DNA from: Verrucomicrobiota bacterium
GTDB taxonomy: Bacteria > Verrucomicrobiota > Verrucomicrobiia > Verrucomicrobiales > Akkermansiaceae
Length of the DNA stretch: 64,000 bases
Direction: 5' to 3'
Assembly: GCA_018969605.1 (NCBI GenBank)
Contig: JAGWXY010000002.1
Span: forward strand, 21,950 to 85,949
Shown here: one piece after another, positions 42,283-50,508 of the stretch
Position numbering within the stretch: the first letter of the stretch is position 1
Layout: the number at the start of each line of letters is the position of its first letter
Translations under genes and position numbers: made by a program
The notes under the pieces: model-generated
What the model was told of the DNA's origin: nothing
The model's input: the letters and a program-made list of their open reading frames with translations, nothing else
The model's database searches: none

Positions 42283-44562
42283 GTGAACTACTCCCCCCGG
42301 TCACGTTGCATCGCATTTCTAGGTGACTATGTGCCCCGAAGGTGCGGTATCGCAACATTTACTCATCATCTCTGCGAGGCGGTCGCCTCACATCCCTCAT
42401 CACCGGCATGCTCGGTGGTGGCGGTGAACGATCATCAAAACGCCTATCGCTATCCGCCGCGCGTGCAAATCGAGGTCGATCAGCACGACCCTGCATCCTA
42501 CGCGATCGCGGCAAAGCGCCTGAATGAAAGTGGTGCCGATATCCTATGCGTGCAGCATGAATTCGGCATTTATGGAGGTCCGGCCGGATCCCATTTGCTT
42601 GGATTTCTTGATGCGGTCGCGATGCCGGTGGTGACGACGCTTCATACGGTGTTGCCGGAGCCTGATGCGCACCAGCGCCGGGTCATGGATGCTCTCATTG
42701 AGCGGAGCTCTAGGCTTGTGGTGATGGCGGACAAGGCGGCTGATCTTTTATGCGCCAATCATGGGGTGAAGAATGCGATGATCGACATTGTTCCGCATGG
42801 CATTCCCGATGTGCCGTTTGAATCCAGTGACATGTTCAAGAACGATCTTGGTTTGGAAGGGCGCTCGGTGCTCCTGACCTATGGTTTGCTTGGTCCGGGA
42901 AAAGGCATCGAGCATGCGATTCGAGCCATGCCGGAGATCATCCGCAGGCATCCCGAGGTGCTGTACATCATCCTCGGCGCAACGCATCCACATCTGTTTG
43001 AGCGTGAGGGCGAGGCCTATCGCGAGAGCCTAGAGGATTTGGCGAACCAGTTGGGCGTGGCGGATCATGTGGCATTTGAAAACCGCTTTGTGACGGCGGA
43101 TGAGTTGGCGCGATTCATTGGTGCGACCGACGTGTATCTTACGCCGTATCTCAATGAAGCGCAGGTCACTTCAGGCACCTTGGCGCATGTGTTTGGGGCG
43201 GGTCGGGCGATTGTTTCGACGCCGTATTGGCATGCGCGCGAGTTGTTGGGTGAAGACCTTGGTGTGTTGGTGCCGTTTCGAAATTCAAGCGCGATTGCCG
43301 ATGGCGTGTGCGACTTGCTGGATGAGCCAGAGCGTGCCGACAGCATGCGGAGAAATGCCTATGAACAGAGCCGTTCGAGCGTGTGGTCCGAAGTGGCGGC
43401 CCAGTACATGGAAATTTTCGATGAAGTGGCGGAACAAAAGCTGGTGGAAGCCAATGGTGCTGCGGATCTCGTGCAATTTGGATCGGCGACGGAAAATTTT
43501 TCCGGGCTGAAGCTCGATCATTTGAAGCGTCTCACCGACGACACCGGGATTCTGCAGCATGCGATCTACAATGTGCCGAATTACCGCGAGGGATATTGCA
43601 CGGATGACAACGCGCGTGCCTTCATTTTGTGCAACCGGATCGAGGCGTATTTCCCCGGCATGAGGATTCCGGAAATCGACATGCTCGCGACCCGCTATCT
43701 GGCGTTCATTGCGGCGGCGCTCGATGAATCCACCGGGCGCTTTCGCAACTTCATGAATCACGAGCGGCGTTGGCTCGAGCCCTTTGGCAGTGAGGATAGC
43801 CATGGCCGCGCGGTTTGGGCGGTTGGCATGGGTGCCTCGCAATCCGCCGACAGCGGTCGCCGCAAGCTCTCGGCGCAGTTGTTCGAAAATTCGATTTCAG
43901 CGGTGACCCAATTCACTTCGCCGCGGGCGTGGGCGTTCGCGTTGTTGGGGATCCACGAATACGAGCTAACGCGCAATAGCTCGCAAAAAACCCGGGCGAT
44001 CCGCGAGCTGCTCAACGAAAAATTGCTCAACCTTTGGAAACTGTGCTCGGAGCCGGATTGGCCATGGTTTGAATCGCATGTGACCTACGAAAATGCGCGC
44101 ATGTGCCAGGCTTTGATCGTGACCGGTGCAGCGATTCCCGATTCGAGATCCTTGGAGATCGGGCTTTCGAGCTTGGCATGGTTGTGTGACCAGCACCGGA
44201 TGCATGACGGAAATTTCCAACCGACCGGCACCAATGGATTTCATCATCGTGATGGTGAGCGGGCGGTTTTCGATCAGCAACCTGTTGAGGCGCAAGCGAT
44301 GGTTTCCGCCTGCATTGAGGCATTTCGTGCGAGCGGCGAAAGAACATGGTTGGATGAGGCCAGCCGTGCCTTCGATTGGTTTCTTGGCGCCAACGAACTT
44401 GGAATCCCGCTGCACGATGCCACATCCGGCGGCTGTCGCGACGGGCTGCACTGCGACCGAGCCAACGAAAATCAGGGCGCCGAGTCTACGCTCGCGTTCC
44501 TGATCGCCGCCACCGAAATCACCGCGGCGAAACGGCCGCTTTCCCATATCCACGCATCCTGA
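42283..44562 (+). CDS. GT4 glycosyltransferase fused to an (alpha/alpha)6 domain
   Basis: A two-part protein of about 759 residues. The N-terminal ~390 residues are a GT-B, family GT4 transferase: RRCGIATFTHHL donor-domain start, CVQHEFGIYGG, VPHGIPDVPF, LLTYGLLGPGKGIEHAI, and the donor-site ExxxE region LNEAQVTSGTLAHVFGAGRAIVSTPYWHARE. The C-terminal ~350 residues are an (alpha/alpha)6-barrel type domain (TDDNARAFILCNRIE, EDSHGRAVWAVGMGAS, SHVTYENARMCQALIVTGA). Such fusions are found next to GH130 genes and are thought to act on mannose-containing glycans. The frame opens at 42247 with TTG; I prefer GTG 42283, but the start is uncertain. The next gene shares one base with the stop codon. Confidence 0.85.
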   Translation: MNYSPRSRCIAFLGDYVPRRCGIATFTHHLCEAVASHPSSPACSVVAVNDHQNAYRYPPRVQIEVDQHDPASYAIAAKRLNESGADILCVQHEFGIYGGPAGSHLLGFLDAVAMPVVTTLHTVLPEPDAHQRRVMDALIERSSRLVVMADKAADLLCANHGVKNAMIDIVPHGIPDVPFESSDMFKNDLGLEGRSVLLTYGLLGPGKGIEHAIRAMPEIIRRHPEVLYIILGATHPHLFEREGEAYRESLEDLANQLGVADHVAFENRFVTADELARFIGATDVYLTPYLNEAQVTSGTLAHVFGAGRAIVSTPYWHARELLGEDLGVLVPFRNSSAIADGVCDLLDEPERADSMRRNAYEQSRSSVWSEVAAQYMEIFDEVAEQKLVEANGAADLVQFGSATENFSGLKLDHLKRLTDDTGILQHAIYNVPNYREGYCTDDNARAFILCNRIEAYFPGMRIPEIDMLATRYLAFIAAALDESTGRFRNFMNHERRWLEPFGSEDSHGRAVWAVGMGASQSADSGRRKLSAQLFENSISAVTQFTSPRAWAFALLGIHEYELTRNSSQKTRAIRELLNEKLLNLWKLCSEPDWPWFESHVTYENARMCQALIVTGAAIPDSRSLEIGLSSLAWLCDQHRMHDGNFQPTGTNGFHHRDGERAVFDQQPVEAQAMVSACIEAFRASGERTWLDEASRAFDWFLGANELGIPLHDATSGGCRDGLHCDRANENQGAESTLAFLIAATEITAAKRPLSHIHAS

Positions 44563-46082
44563 TGAAGCCTCTTATCCTGTGTCGCCACGACATCATTTTG
44601 CATCCTGAGAGCTCGCGGGTGATCATTCGCCCGTTCATTCCGCTCGAGAAGACGCGCATCACCACCATCATTGGTCGCGCCTTGTTGCTGAGCGAGAAGG
44701 AGGTGGAGGCCGAGTTGAAAATGATCCGCGAGGAATTTCATGCGCGTCACTTCGATATAGAGGAGGTGATGTTGTATCATTTCCAAATGGTCGAACGGCA
44801 TGTGTTCACGCAGCGTGAGCTTTCGCAGGACCGCAAGATGCTCATCGGCGCGATGTTTTCCGGCGAGTACGCCTTGGAATCGGCGGCGCTTTTCAATCCA
44901 TCGATCGTGGCTCATCCGGATCAGAGCGATGTGCCGCCCGGGGCATTGCGCTTTGTGATGAGCTTGCGCGCGACGGGTGAGGGTCACATTTCATCGATCG
45001 AATTCCGCTCGGGCATCATTGATGCCGAAGGGATGGTGAGGGTGGATGAGATTTCCAAGTGCCTTACCGTGCCGCATGTGCTGCGTGATCCGAGCTACAA
45101 CAAGCGGCGCTTTCTCAACAAGCTTCATGAGATGGGTGCCGAGAGTGAAAATGCATCCGCAGTGATGGATCCACTGCCGGACTTGTTCACGCTTACTGAT
45201 CTGAAACTTTCAATCGAATCGGTCAAAAGAGAGGCGAAGTTCATTTCGTTGGATCTTCTGCGTGCGATCGAACGGATCAAGTGGCTTGCCGATTCCAACT
45301 ACGAGCTGCAGTTCCCGCTGAGCTTGCAGATGAGCGAGCGGATCATTTTTCCGGTATCCGCCAACGAGAGCAACGGCATCGAGGACGCGCGCTTCGTACG
45401 CTTCATCGAGGAGAATGGCAGCGTGATGTATTACGCGACTTACACCGCCTACAATGGTCGATCGATCTTGCCGCAATTGATCGAGACCCACGACTTTCAC
45501 CATTTCCGGATCCTCACATTGAGCGGCAACGGCGTGCAAAACAAAGGCATGGCATTTTTCCCGAGAAAAATCGGAGGTCAGTACATGACGCTCTCGCGCC
45601 AAGACGACGAAAACCTTTTCCTCATCCGCTCGTACGACCCGCATCACTGGGACAATCCCGAATTGCTGATGCGGCCGTCGGAGATGTGGGAATCGGTGAA
45701 AATCGGCAACTGCGGATCGCCGATTGAAACCGAGGCCGGATGGCTGGTGATCACGCATGGCGTTGGGCCGATGCGCAAATACTGCATTGGTGCGGCGCTG
45801 CTTGATCTCAACGATCCGAGCAAGATCCTTGGGCGCTTGAAGGAACCCTTGATCGTGCCGGATGGCAATGAGCGGGAGGGCTATGTTCCGAATGTCGTCT
45901 ACAGCTGCGGATCGCTGATTCACAACGACATCTTGGTGATGCCCTACGCGATGAGCGACAAGGCAACCGCCGTGGTAAGCATCCGGCTCGTTGAGTTGTT
46001 GGAAAAACTCCTTGAGGAAGGGGGCTCAGTGCGAACATCCGCATCCGCCACCGGCTCCTCCACCGCCGCAGCAACCGCTTGA
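44562..46082 (+). CDS. GH130-family mannoside phosphorylase-like protein
   Basis: About 506 residues from the ATG at 44562, which shares a base with the preceding TGA. The central and C-terminal parts form a five-bladed GH130 propeller: NGIEDARFVRFIEENG contains the catalytic Asp region, followed by YYATYTAYNGRSILPQL, FFPRKIGGQYMTLSRQD, GNCGSPIETEAGWLVITHGVGP and CIGAALLDLNDPSKILGRL. GH130 enzymes phosphorolyse or hydrolyse beta-1,2- or beta-1,4-mannosides. The first ~200 residues are a less typical extension. Coupling to the GT4 fusion suggests a cytoplasmic mannan-like storage or capping cycle. The last 57 bases overlap the end of the opposite-strand 46026 gene, and the Ser/Ala-rich C-terminus comes from that overlap. 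Confidence 0.88.
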   Translation: MKPLILCRHDIILHPESSRVIIRPFIPLEKTRITTIIGRALLLSEKEVEAELKMIREEFHARHFDIEEVMLYHFQMVERHVFTQRELSQDRKMLIGAMFSGEYALESAALFNPSIVAHPDQSDVPPGALRFVMSLRATGEGHISSIEFRSGIIDAEGMVRVDEISKCLTVPHVLRDPSYNKRRFLNKLHEMGAESENASAVMDPLPDLFTLTDLKLSIESVKREAKFISLDLLRAIERIKWLADSNYELQFPLSLQMSERIIFPVSANESNGIEDARFVRFIEENGSVMYYATYTAYNGRSILPQLIETHDFHHFRILTLSGNGVQNKGMAFFPRKIGGQYMTLSRQDDENLFLIRSYDPHHWDNPELLMRPSEMWESVKIGNCGSPIETEAGWLVITHGVGPMRKYCIGAALLDLNDPSKILGRLKEPLIVPDGNEREGYVPNVVYSCGSLIHNDILVMPYAMSDKATAVVSIRLVELLEKLLEEGGSVRTSASATGSSTAAATA

Positions 46083-46463
46083 GGATGCTTCGATGTCCTC
46101 GGCACTTGGCACGCGGCCGAGCTCGAGAGTCATGCTAACATAGCGACCGATGACTTTCTGAAGTTGTTCGAGTTCGCGTTGCGCTTCGATGAAATTGGTG
46201 GCGATTTCGTTGGCGAAGAGTGCCTCGCGGGCGGACTCGAACTCGCGTATTTCCTCAGCTCCGAGCTGGATGCCGGCGTGTTGCTTGTGGTGCAGCTCCT
46301 CGCCGCGTTCGTGCACGCTCTGGTACTGGAGGCGTGAGGCATCGTCATTCAGAAAGCGCTCCACTTTTTCGAGCAGTTGCAGGTAGCTGGGGTCGCTGAC
46401 GATCTCTGAGCAAAGCTCGCGGGTCTTCGCAATTAGGGTGGAGTCATAGGAGGCGATGGACAT
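46026..46463 (-). CDS. YlbF/YmcA-like protein with Cys/Gly-rich tail
   Basis: A 145-residue mostly helical protein of the YlbF/YmcA type. In Bacillus these proteins form a complex with YaaT that affects RNase Y and carries Fe-S clusters. Residues 1-120 are long helices (LLEKVERFLNDDASRLQYQ, EIATNFIEAQRELEQLQKVIG). The last ~18 residues are SSSGCCGGGGAGGGCGCSH, with four Cys in a Gly-rich tail suited to metal or cluster binding. The 3' end overlaps the convergent GH130 gene by 57 bp, and exactly this Cys tail is encoded in the overlap. The start ATG at 46463 is clear. No YaaT partner is in the window. Confidence 0.78.
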   Translation of the reverse strand: MSIASYDSTLIAKTRELCSEIVSDPSYLQLLEKVERFLNDDASRLQYQSVHERGEELHHKQHAGIQLGAEEIREFESAREALFANEIATNFIEAQRELEQLQKVIGRYVSMTLELGRVPSAEDIEASSSGCCGGGGAGGGCGCSH

Positions 46464-46516
46464 GGGGATGACTTAAACTTGATAGTGGGCGATGGCAACG
46501 GTGATTTGCCGTAATT

Positions 46517-46532
46517 TGGTGCGGGTTTTGCG
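46517..46532 (+). promoter_or_regulatory. Possible sigma-54 promoter upstream of the kinase/PP2C pair
   Basis: TGGTGCG-GGTT-TTGC places GG (46518-46519) and GC (46530-46531) with the required 10 bases between them. Compared with TGGCACG-N4-TTGC it differs at two positions of the -24 box. It lies about 70 bp before the 46599 start. Weaker than the site before glutamine synthetase. Confidence 0.35.
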
Positions 46533-46598
46533 TTAAGAGCGCTTCCGGCGTGACAAAGCGCTCAGGCGGGTCTTCGATTTTCACACATTCAACGACCC

Positions 46599-47015
46599 AT
46601 GGCCATTGACCCACTCAAAGACGGCATTCGCTCCCAGGTGAGGATCGACTTCAGCGGCAATGTCCACAAGCGCCTGCGCGGGACCGATGCCGAAAAACGC
46701 TACGCCACCGAGGTCGAGGTACTCAAGGTGCTTGAGCAGCGCGGTTGCCCATATGTGCCGCGTGTGTTGGAGGAGCATCCCGAGGAGCTGTATTTTGTGT
46801 CGACCAACTGCGGCAAACCGGCGACGCAAATTTCCAAGGAGAAGGCCGACAAGTTGTTTGCGAAACTCGAGGCCGAGTATGGTGTGCGCCACCTCGACGC
46901 CGAACCCCGCAATATCACTTATTCCGACAAGCTCGGATGTTTTTGCATCATCGATTTCGAATTGGCGGAAATTTTGCCCAACCCGAACCCACAAGCCCCG
47001 TGTCCGCCGCCCTGA
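46599..47015 (+). CDS. Minimal protein-kinase-like protein
   Basis: A 138-residue protein that resembles the core of a RIO/APH-type kinase. It has the catalytic loop HLDAEPRNITYS (HxDxxxxN) and the metal-binding strand CIIDFELAE, where DFE replaces DFG. The N-terminal part RIDFSGNVHKRLRGTDAEKRYATEVEVLKVLEQ could supply the ATP-binding Lys and Glu. At 138 residues it is about half the length of a normal kinase, so the C-lobe is nearly absent. The next gene, a PP2C phosphatase, starts inside its last 16 bp, so kinase-like protein and phosphatase are made together and may act on the same target. Confidence 0.75.
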   Translation: MAIDPLKDGIRSQVRIDFSGNVHKRLRGTDAEKRYATEVEVLKVLEQRGCPYVPRVLEEHPEELYFVSTNCGKPATQISKEKADKLFAKLEAEYGVRHLDAEPRNITYSDKLGCFCIIDFELAEILPNPNPQAPCPPP

Positions 47016-47809
47016 CAGTCCAGTGGGCATCGCTCACCCACAGCGGTTCGCGCAAGGCGCGCAATGACGACTCGCTCATCGCCTTCGCATCGAGTCCGAA
47101 AGGTGCTGAGACCTTGCCGGCGCACGGCTCGCGCTCATTGGAAAATGATGACCTCGTGTTCGCTGTTTCCGACGGCATGGGTGGGGCAAATGCCGGCGAT
47201 CTCGCCTCATCGCTTTTGCTCACGCGCATGGCGGAAGCCATTCCCGAAACTTTCAAGATCGCGGCTGCCGGATTTTTTCCCGACCGTCTCGAGTACCTCA
47301 GCAAGGCGATCCAGTCGGTGCACGAGCAGATTAATCAGGCCGCCAACAACAACGATGAGACGCGCGGCATGTCGGCGACGCTGGCGCTGACCTGGTTCAC
47401 GCCGGAAAATCTCTATCTCGCGAATGTGGGCGACACGCGGATTTATCTTTCTCGGGGCGGCAAGCTCAGCCAGTTGAGCGTCGATCACACCGCAGCGTGG
47501 TCGAGTTGGAAGCGTGGGGTGATCGGCGAGATCGAGTACCGCAACCATCCGCGGCGGTCGGCGCTTTACGAAGTGATCGGCGGGGGGCACGCGCAGGTGT
47601 GTCCGCACTTTGCGGCGGTGCCATTTGAGCCGGGTGACTCCCTGTTGATCTGCTCGGACGGGCTGATCGACGGGCTTTGGGAGCGCCACATTGCCGATGC
47701 CATGGCCTCGGGGAAGCCGGTTTGGGAGATTGTTGAAATTTTGGCCAAACGCGCGATCGACAATTCCGGGATCGACGATACAACGCTGATTGTCGTCCGC
47801 GTCGCCTGA
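47000..47809 (+). CDS. PP2C-family serine/threonine protein phosphatase
   Basis: A metal-dependent phosphatase of about 269 residues. Motifs in order are SRKARNDDSL, the metal-binding DGMGGANAGDLAS, GMSATLALTWF, YLANVGDTRIYL, LLICSDGLIDG and the closing GIDDTTLIVVRV. It matches the bacterial PP2C family throughout. GTG 47000 overlaps the kinase-like gene end by 16 bp; the longer frame from 46745 runs inside that gene and is rejected. No transmembrane segment is visible. A small GC-rich hairpin follows the stop without a T-run. Confidence 0.92.
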   Translation: MSAALTVQWASLTHSGSRKARNDDSLIAFASSPKGAETLPAHGSRSLENDDLVFAVSDGMGGANAGDLASSLLLTRMAEAIPETFKIAAAGFFPDRLEYLSKAIQSVHEQINQAANNNDETRGMSATLALTWFTPENLYLANVGDTRIYLSRGGKLSQLSVDHTAAWSSWKRGVIGEIEYRNHPRRSALYEVIGGGHAQVCPHFAAVPFEPGDSLLICSDGLIDGLWERHIADAMASGKPVWEIVEILAKRAIDNSGIDDTTLIVVRVA

Positions 47810-47865
47810 GGCGGGGGCAAAACCCGCAGGGGGGAGAGCTTAAATTTCGCCAAATTTGAAAATAT

Positions 47866-47881
47866 TGGCATGATTTTTGCT
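47866..47881 (+). promoter_or_regulatory. Sigma-54 (-24/-12) promoter of glutamine synthetase
   Basis: TGGCATG-ATTT-TTGCT matches the sigma-54 consensus TGGCACG-N4-TTGCW at all but one position, with GG at 47867-47868 and GC at 47879-47880. It lies 75 bp before the glutamine synthetase ATG, as expected for nitrogen-regulated transcription needing an NtrC-type activator. No activator gene is in the window. Confidence 0.82.
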
Positions 47882-47956
47882 TTTCTCTATCGGCCTCGGG
47901 TCTAGAAATCCGGCGTCACAACCCATTCACCCTAAACAACAACACAAGACCATATT

Positions 47957-48976
47957 ATGGCCAAATACAAACTGGAATACATCTGGCTCGACGGTTACAC
48001 CCCCGTGCCGAACCTTCGCAGCAAAACCCAAATCAAGGACTTCGACAGCTTTCCCAAGCTCGAGCAGCTTCCCATGTGGGGCTTTGACGGCAGCTCGACC
48101 CAACAGGCCGAGGGCCGCAGCTCCGACTGCATGCTCAAGCCGGTGGCGGTTTATCCGGACACGACCCGCCGCAACGGCGCTCTGGTCATGTGTGAGGTCA
48201 TGATGCCCGATGGCGTCACTCCGCACCCGACGAACTCCCGTGCCACGATCCTTGACGATCCAGGTGCATGGTTCGGTTTCGAACAGGAATATTTCCTCTA
48301 TCAGGATGGTCGTCCGCTCGGTTTCCCTGCCGATGGATATCCTGCTCCGCAAGGCCCGTACTACACCGGCGTTGGCTACAAGAATGTCGGCGACATCGCG
48401 CGTCAGATCGTTGAGGAGCACCTCGACCTCTGCCTCGATGCCGGCATCAACCACGAAGGCATCAATGCCGAGGTGGCCAAGGGTCAGTGGGAATTCCAGA
48501 TTTTCGGAAAAGGCTCCAAGAAGGCCGCCGATGAAGTTTGGGTCGCCCGTTATCTTCTCATCCGCCTTTGTGAAAAGTACGGCATCGACGTTGAGTTCCA
48601 TTGCAAGCCGATCAAGGGCGACTGGAACGGCTCGGGCATGCACGCGAACTTCTCGACCACCTACCTTCGCGAGAAGGGCGGCAAGGCTTACTTCGAGTCG
48701 CTCATGGCTGCCTTCGGCGAGCATTGCGAAGAGCACATCGCCGTCTACGGTCCCGACAACCACCTCCGCCTCACCGGCCTCCACGAGACCCAGTCGATCG
48801 ACAAGTTCTCGTACGGCGTCGCCGACCGCGGTGCATCGATCCGCGTGCCTCACAGCTTCGTGAAGGACAACGCGTATCGTGGCTATCTCGAAGACCGTCG
48901 TCCCAACTCGCAAGGCGATCCATATCAAATCGCTTCGCGCATCCTCAAGACGATCGCAACCGTTCCCACTCCATAA
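47957..48976 (+). CDS. Glutamine synthetase, type II (eukaryotic-like)
   Basis: Makes glutamine from glutamate, ammonia and ATP. The 339-residue length and start YKLEYIWLDGYTPVPNLRSKT identify the GSII class rather than the ~470-residue GSI. Further motifs are LPMWGFDGSSTQQAEG, WFGFEQEYFL with the metal-binding Glu, GINHEGINAEVAKGQWEFQ, the ATP-site DNHLRLTGLHETQSIDKFSYGVADRGASIRVP and the C-terminal YLEDRRPNSQGDPY. It has its own sigma-54 promoter and a strong terminator, so it is a single-gene unit. GSII occurs in eukaryotes and some bacteria such as rhizobia, actinobacteria and PVC members. Confidence 0.96.
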   Translation: MAKYKLEYIWLDGYTPVPNLRSKTQIKDFDSFPKLEQLPMWGFDGSSTQQAEGRSSDCMLKPVAVYPDTTRRNGALVMCEVMMPDGVTPHPTNSRATILDDPGAWFGFEQEYFLYQDGRPLGFPADGYPAPQGPYYTGVGYKNVGDIARQIVEEHLDLCLDAGINHEGINAEVAKGQWEFQIFGKGSKKAADEVWVARYLLIRLCEKYGIDVEFHCKPIKGDWNGSGMHANFSTTYLREKGGKAYFESLMAAFGEHCEEHIAVYGPDNHLRLTGLHETQSIDKFSYGVADRGASIRVPHSFVKDNAYRGYLEDRRPNSQGDPYQIASRILKTIATVPTP

Positions 48977-48996
48977 TCGGAGACTTAGTTATTCCA

Positions 48997-49030
48997 AAAG
49001 CCGCCTCCAGAAATGGGGGCGGCTTTTTTT
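48997..49030 (+). terminator. Rho-independent terminator of glutamine synthetase
   Basis: AAAGCCGCC followed by TCC pairs with the downstream GGGGGCGGCTTT around a short AGAAAT loop, and a run of seven to eight T follows. It starts 21 bp after the stop codon. One of the clearest intrinsic terminators in the window. Confidence 0.9.
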
Positions 49031-49181
49031 GTGAGGGCGATGGGGGATCGCGGCGGCGTGAGATTCAGAATTTTTGTTCACCGCCAAGACACCAAGGTCG
49101 CCAAGTGGGGAGAGAAGAGGAGAGGGAGAGGAGCATCGAACATCGAAGTGAGAGAAAGAAGAAGCGGCTTCCTCAAGGAGC

Positions 49182-49354
49182 GTGGGCATCCTGCCCACAT
49201 CTTCGATCCCCGGTAGGGCGACGCGGCCTCGCGGCGCCGACTCTTTTGGAAAAGACATGAGAAATTGAAAATTGGTTAAGAGAAAGAAGAAGTCACTTCT
49301 TCATGTGGCTGGAGCATCTTGCTCCAGGCCGTCCTTGGAGCGTCCCGCTCCAAG
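49182..49354. repeat. Three short perfect hairpins within a 555-bp non-coding stretch
   Basis: The gap 49031-49585 has no credible gene. It carries three perfect hairpins with 3-base loops: GTGGGCA-TCC-TGCCCAC (49182-49198), CTGGAGCA-TCT-TGCTCCAG (49309-49327) and CTTGGAGCG-TCC-CGCTCCAAG (49334-49354). The last two form a 61-bp unit (49299-49359) whose inverted copy sits at 54180-54240. The remaining sequence (49360-49585) shows AT-poor patches with short ORFs that I do not believe. The repeated design looks like a REP-type dispersed hairpin family. Confidence 0.75.
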
Positions 49355-49585
49355 TTCTGCAACGCGAATGAACATGCTGCCGTTTGTGACTCACGCGCGC
49401 CGCCCGCGCGTTCGGCCCTTCGGCCCACATCACTCGCTACGCGAGTTCCTGTCCAAAACGGCTACAGGCCTTTGCCGTTTTTCTTGAATCTTGATTGCCT
49501 GCTGTTTGCTACGGCCATAACGTTCAGGCTTCGCCTTTATTGAGGGTCGCTTAAGCTCCCGCTGCATTCATGAAGTCTTGCTTCT

Positions 49586-50017
49586 TCAGACGAGTGGATT
49601 GCGGGTTTTGAGTTCCGGGAAGAGTGAGAAGTCGCGGTCGGCGGTGTAGAGTATCTCGATGCCGTTTGAGAGGCAGAGAGAGGCGATGCGGGCATCGTGA
49701 ATTTTTGGGCCGGCGAGTTTGGCGCGGCGGGAAAGCGTCGCGATTTGTGTGAGGTGGGAATCGCCTTCGGATAGAAGAATCAACGATTTGCTTTGCATCC
49801 AGTTTTCCAAAAATGCGAGGGCGGTGTCGATCGGGGTCGGCGGATTGTAAATGCGCGGATGCGTGGTGATGCTGATGAATTCATGCACGCAGGGCCAGGG
49901 GATCGCCCATGGGTGGCGGCTGTTGGCGAGCTGAGCGAGGATATCGAGGGCCGCCGAATGAAAAGGCGAATCCTGCCGGTGAGCGTAAACGAGGATGTTG
50001 GTATCGAGTACGATCAT
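49586..50017 (-). CDS. PIN-domain toxin (VapC-type ribonuclease)
   Basis: A 143-residue PIN-domain nuclease. It opens with MIVLDTNILVYAHR, giving the first catalytic Asp, has a Glu in PCVHEFISI, the third acid in KIHDARIASLC and the fourth in ILYTADRDFSLF. These four acidic positions hold the Mg2+ in the VapC family. It lies 6 bp downstream of a ribbon-helix-helix antitoxin gene on the minus strand, the standard order antitoxin then toxin. RNA target unknown. Confidence 0.92.
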   Translation of the reverse strand: MIVLDTNILVYAHRQDSPFHSAALDILAQLANSRHPWAIPWPCVHEFISITTHPRIYNPPTPIDTALAFLENWMQSKSLILLSEGDSHLTQIATLSRRAKLAGPKIHDARIASLCLSNGIEILYTADRDFSLFPELKTRNPLV

Positions 50018-50023
50018 TCGCGT

Positions 50024-50275
50024 TCAGGATCTTTGATCGTAACTGAGTGCGCGGATATCATCCCATGAAAGGGCCGCGGCATTGGGGTGTAGGCCTTGAC
50101 CGGACATGAGCCCGACATCGCGCGGGATGCCCTTTGCGGCAGTAGGCTCGGGCCGACTCTTGAGCCAGAGCCGCAGGGCCTGATGCACGGCGGCCCGCAT
50201 CGATATGCCCTCACGGGCAGTCCGTTTTTTGAGCGATGCCGCAAGGTCGTCGGCGAGATCGATGGTGGTTTTCAT
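50024..50275 (-). CDS. Ribbon-helix-helix antitoxin (VapB-type)
   Basis: An 83-residue antitoxin. The N-terminal ~45 residues are a ribbon-helix-helix fold (MKTTIDLADDLAASLKKRT, then EGISMRAAVHQALRLWL). The C-terminal part (about 50-83) is the flexible toxin-neutralising tail. It binds the PIN toxin encoded 6 bp downstream and should repress the operon through the palindrome just before its start. Another frame over the same bases (50014-50244) is a shadow. Confidence 0.88.
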   Translation of the reverse strand: MKTTIDLADDLAASLKKRTAREGISMRAAVHQALRLWLKSRPEPTAAKGIPRDVGLMSGQGLHPNAAALSWDDIRALSYDQRS

Positions 50276-50280
50276 AAAAG

Positions 50281-50294
50281 TACGGTATGCCGTA
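50281..50294 (-). promoter_or_regulatory. Palindromic operator of the toxin-antitoxin operon
   Basis: TACGG and CCGTA flank a 4-base centre, 6 bp upstream of the antitoxin start codon. A half-site TTTACGGC recurs about 8 bp further upstream at 50301-50308. The position fits ribbon-helix-helix autoregulation. Confidence 0.6.
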
Positions 50295-50508
50295 TTTTAT
50301 TTTACGGCAAGCAGTAAATATGTGGGAGGTAGGCCATTGGTTTTTTAGAGCTTGGCGCGGAACGGATGGGTAAAAGCTGAAAGTAGAAAGCAGAAATGTG
50401 AAGAGGCCAGAGTGGAAGAAAATGAAGATGTCACGATGTCATCTTCGATCCACGATCTGCCATCATTCCTTTTCGCGTTCATTGGGGATTAAAAATTTTC
50501 TGAGAAGA

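Noticed and set aside
49013..49216. Small frames in the gap after glutamine synthetase
   Set aside because: They start inside the terminator hairpin and cross palindromic repeats; composition is low complexity.
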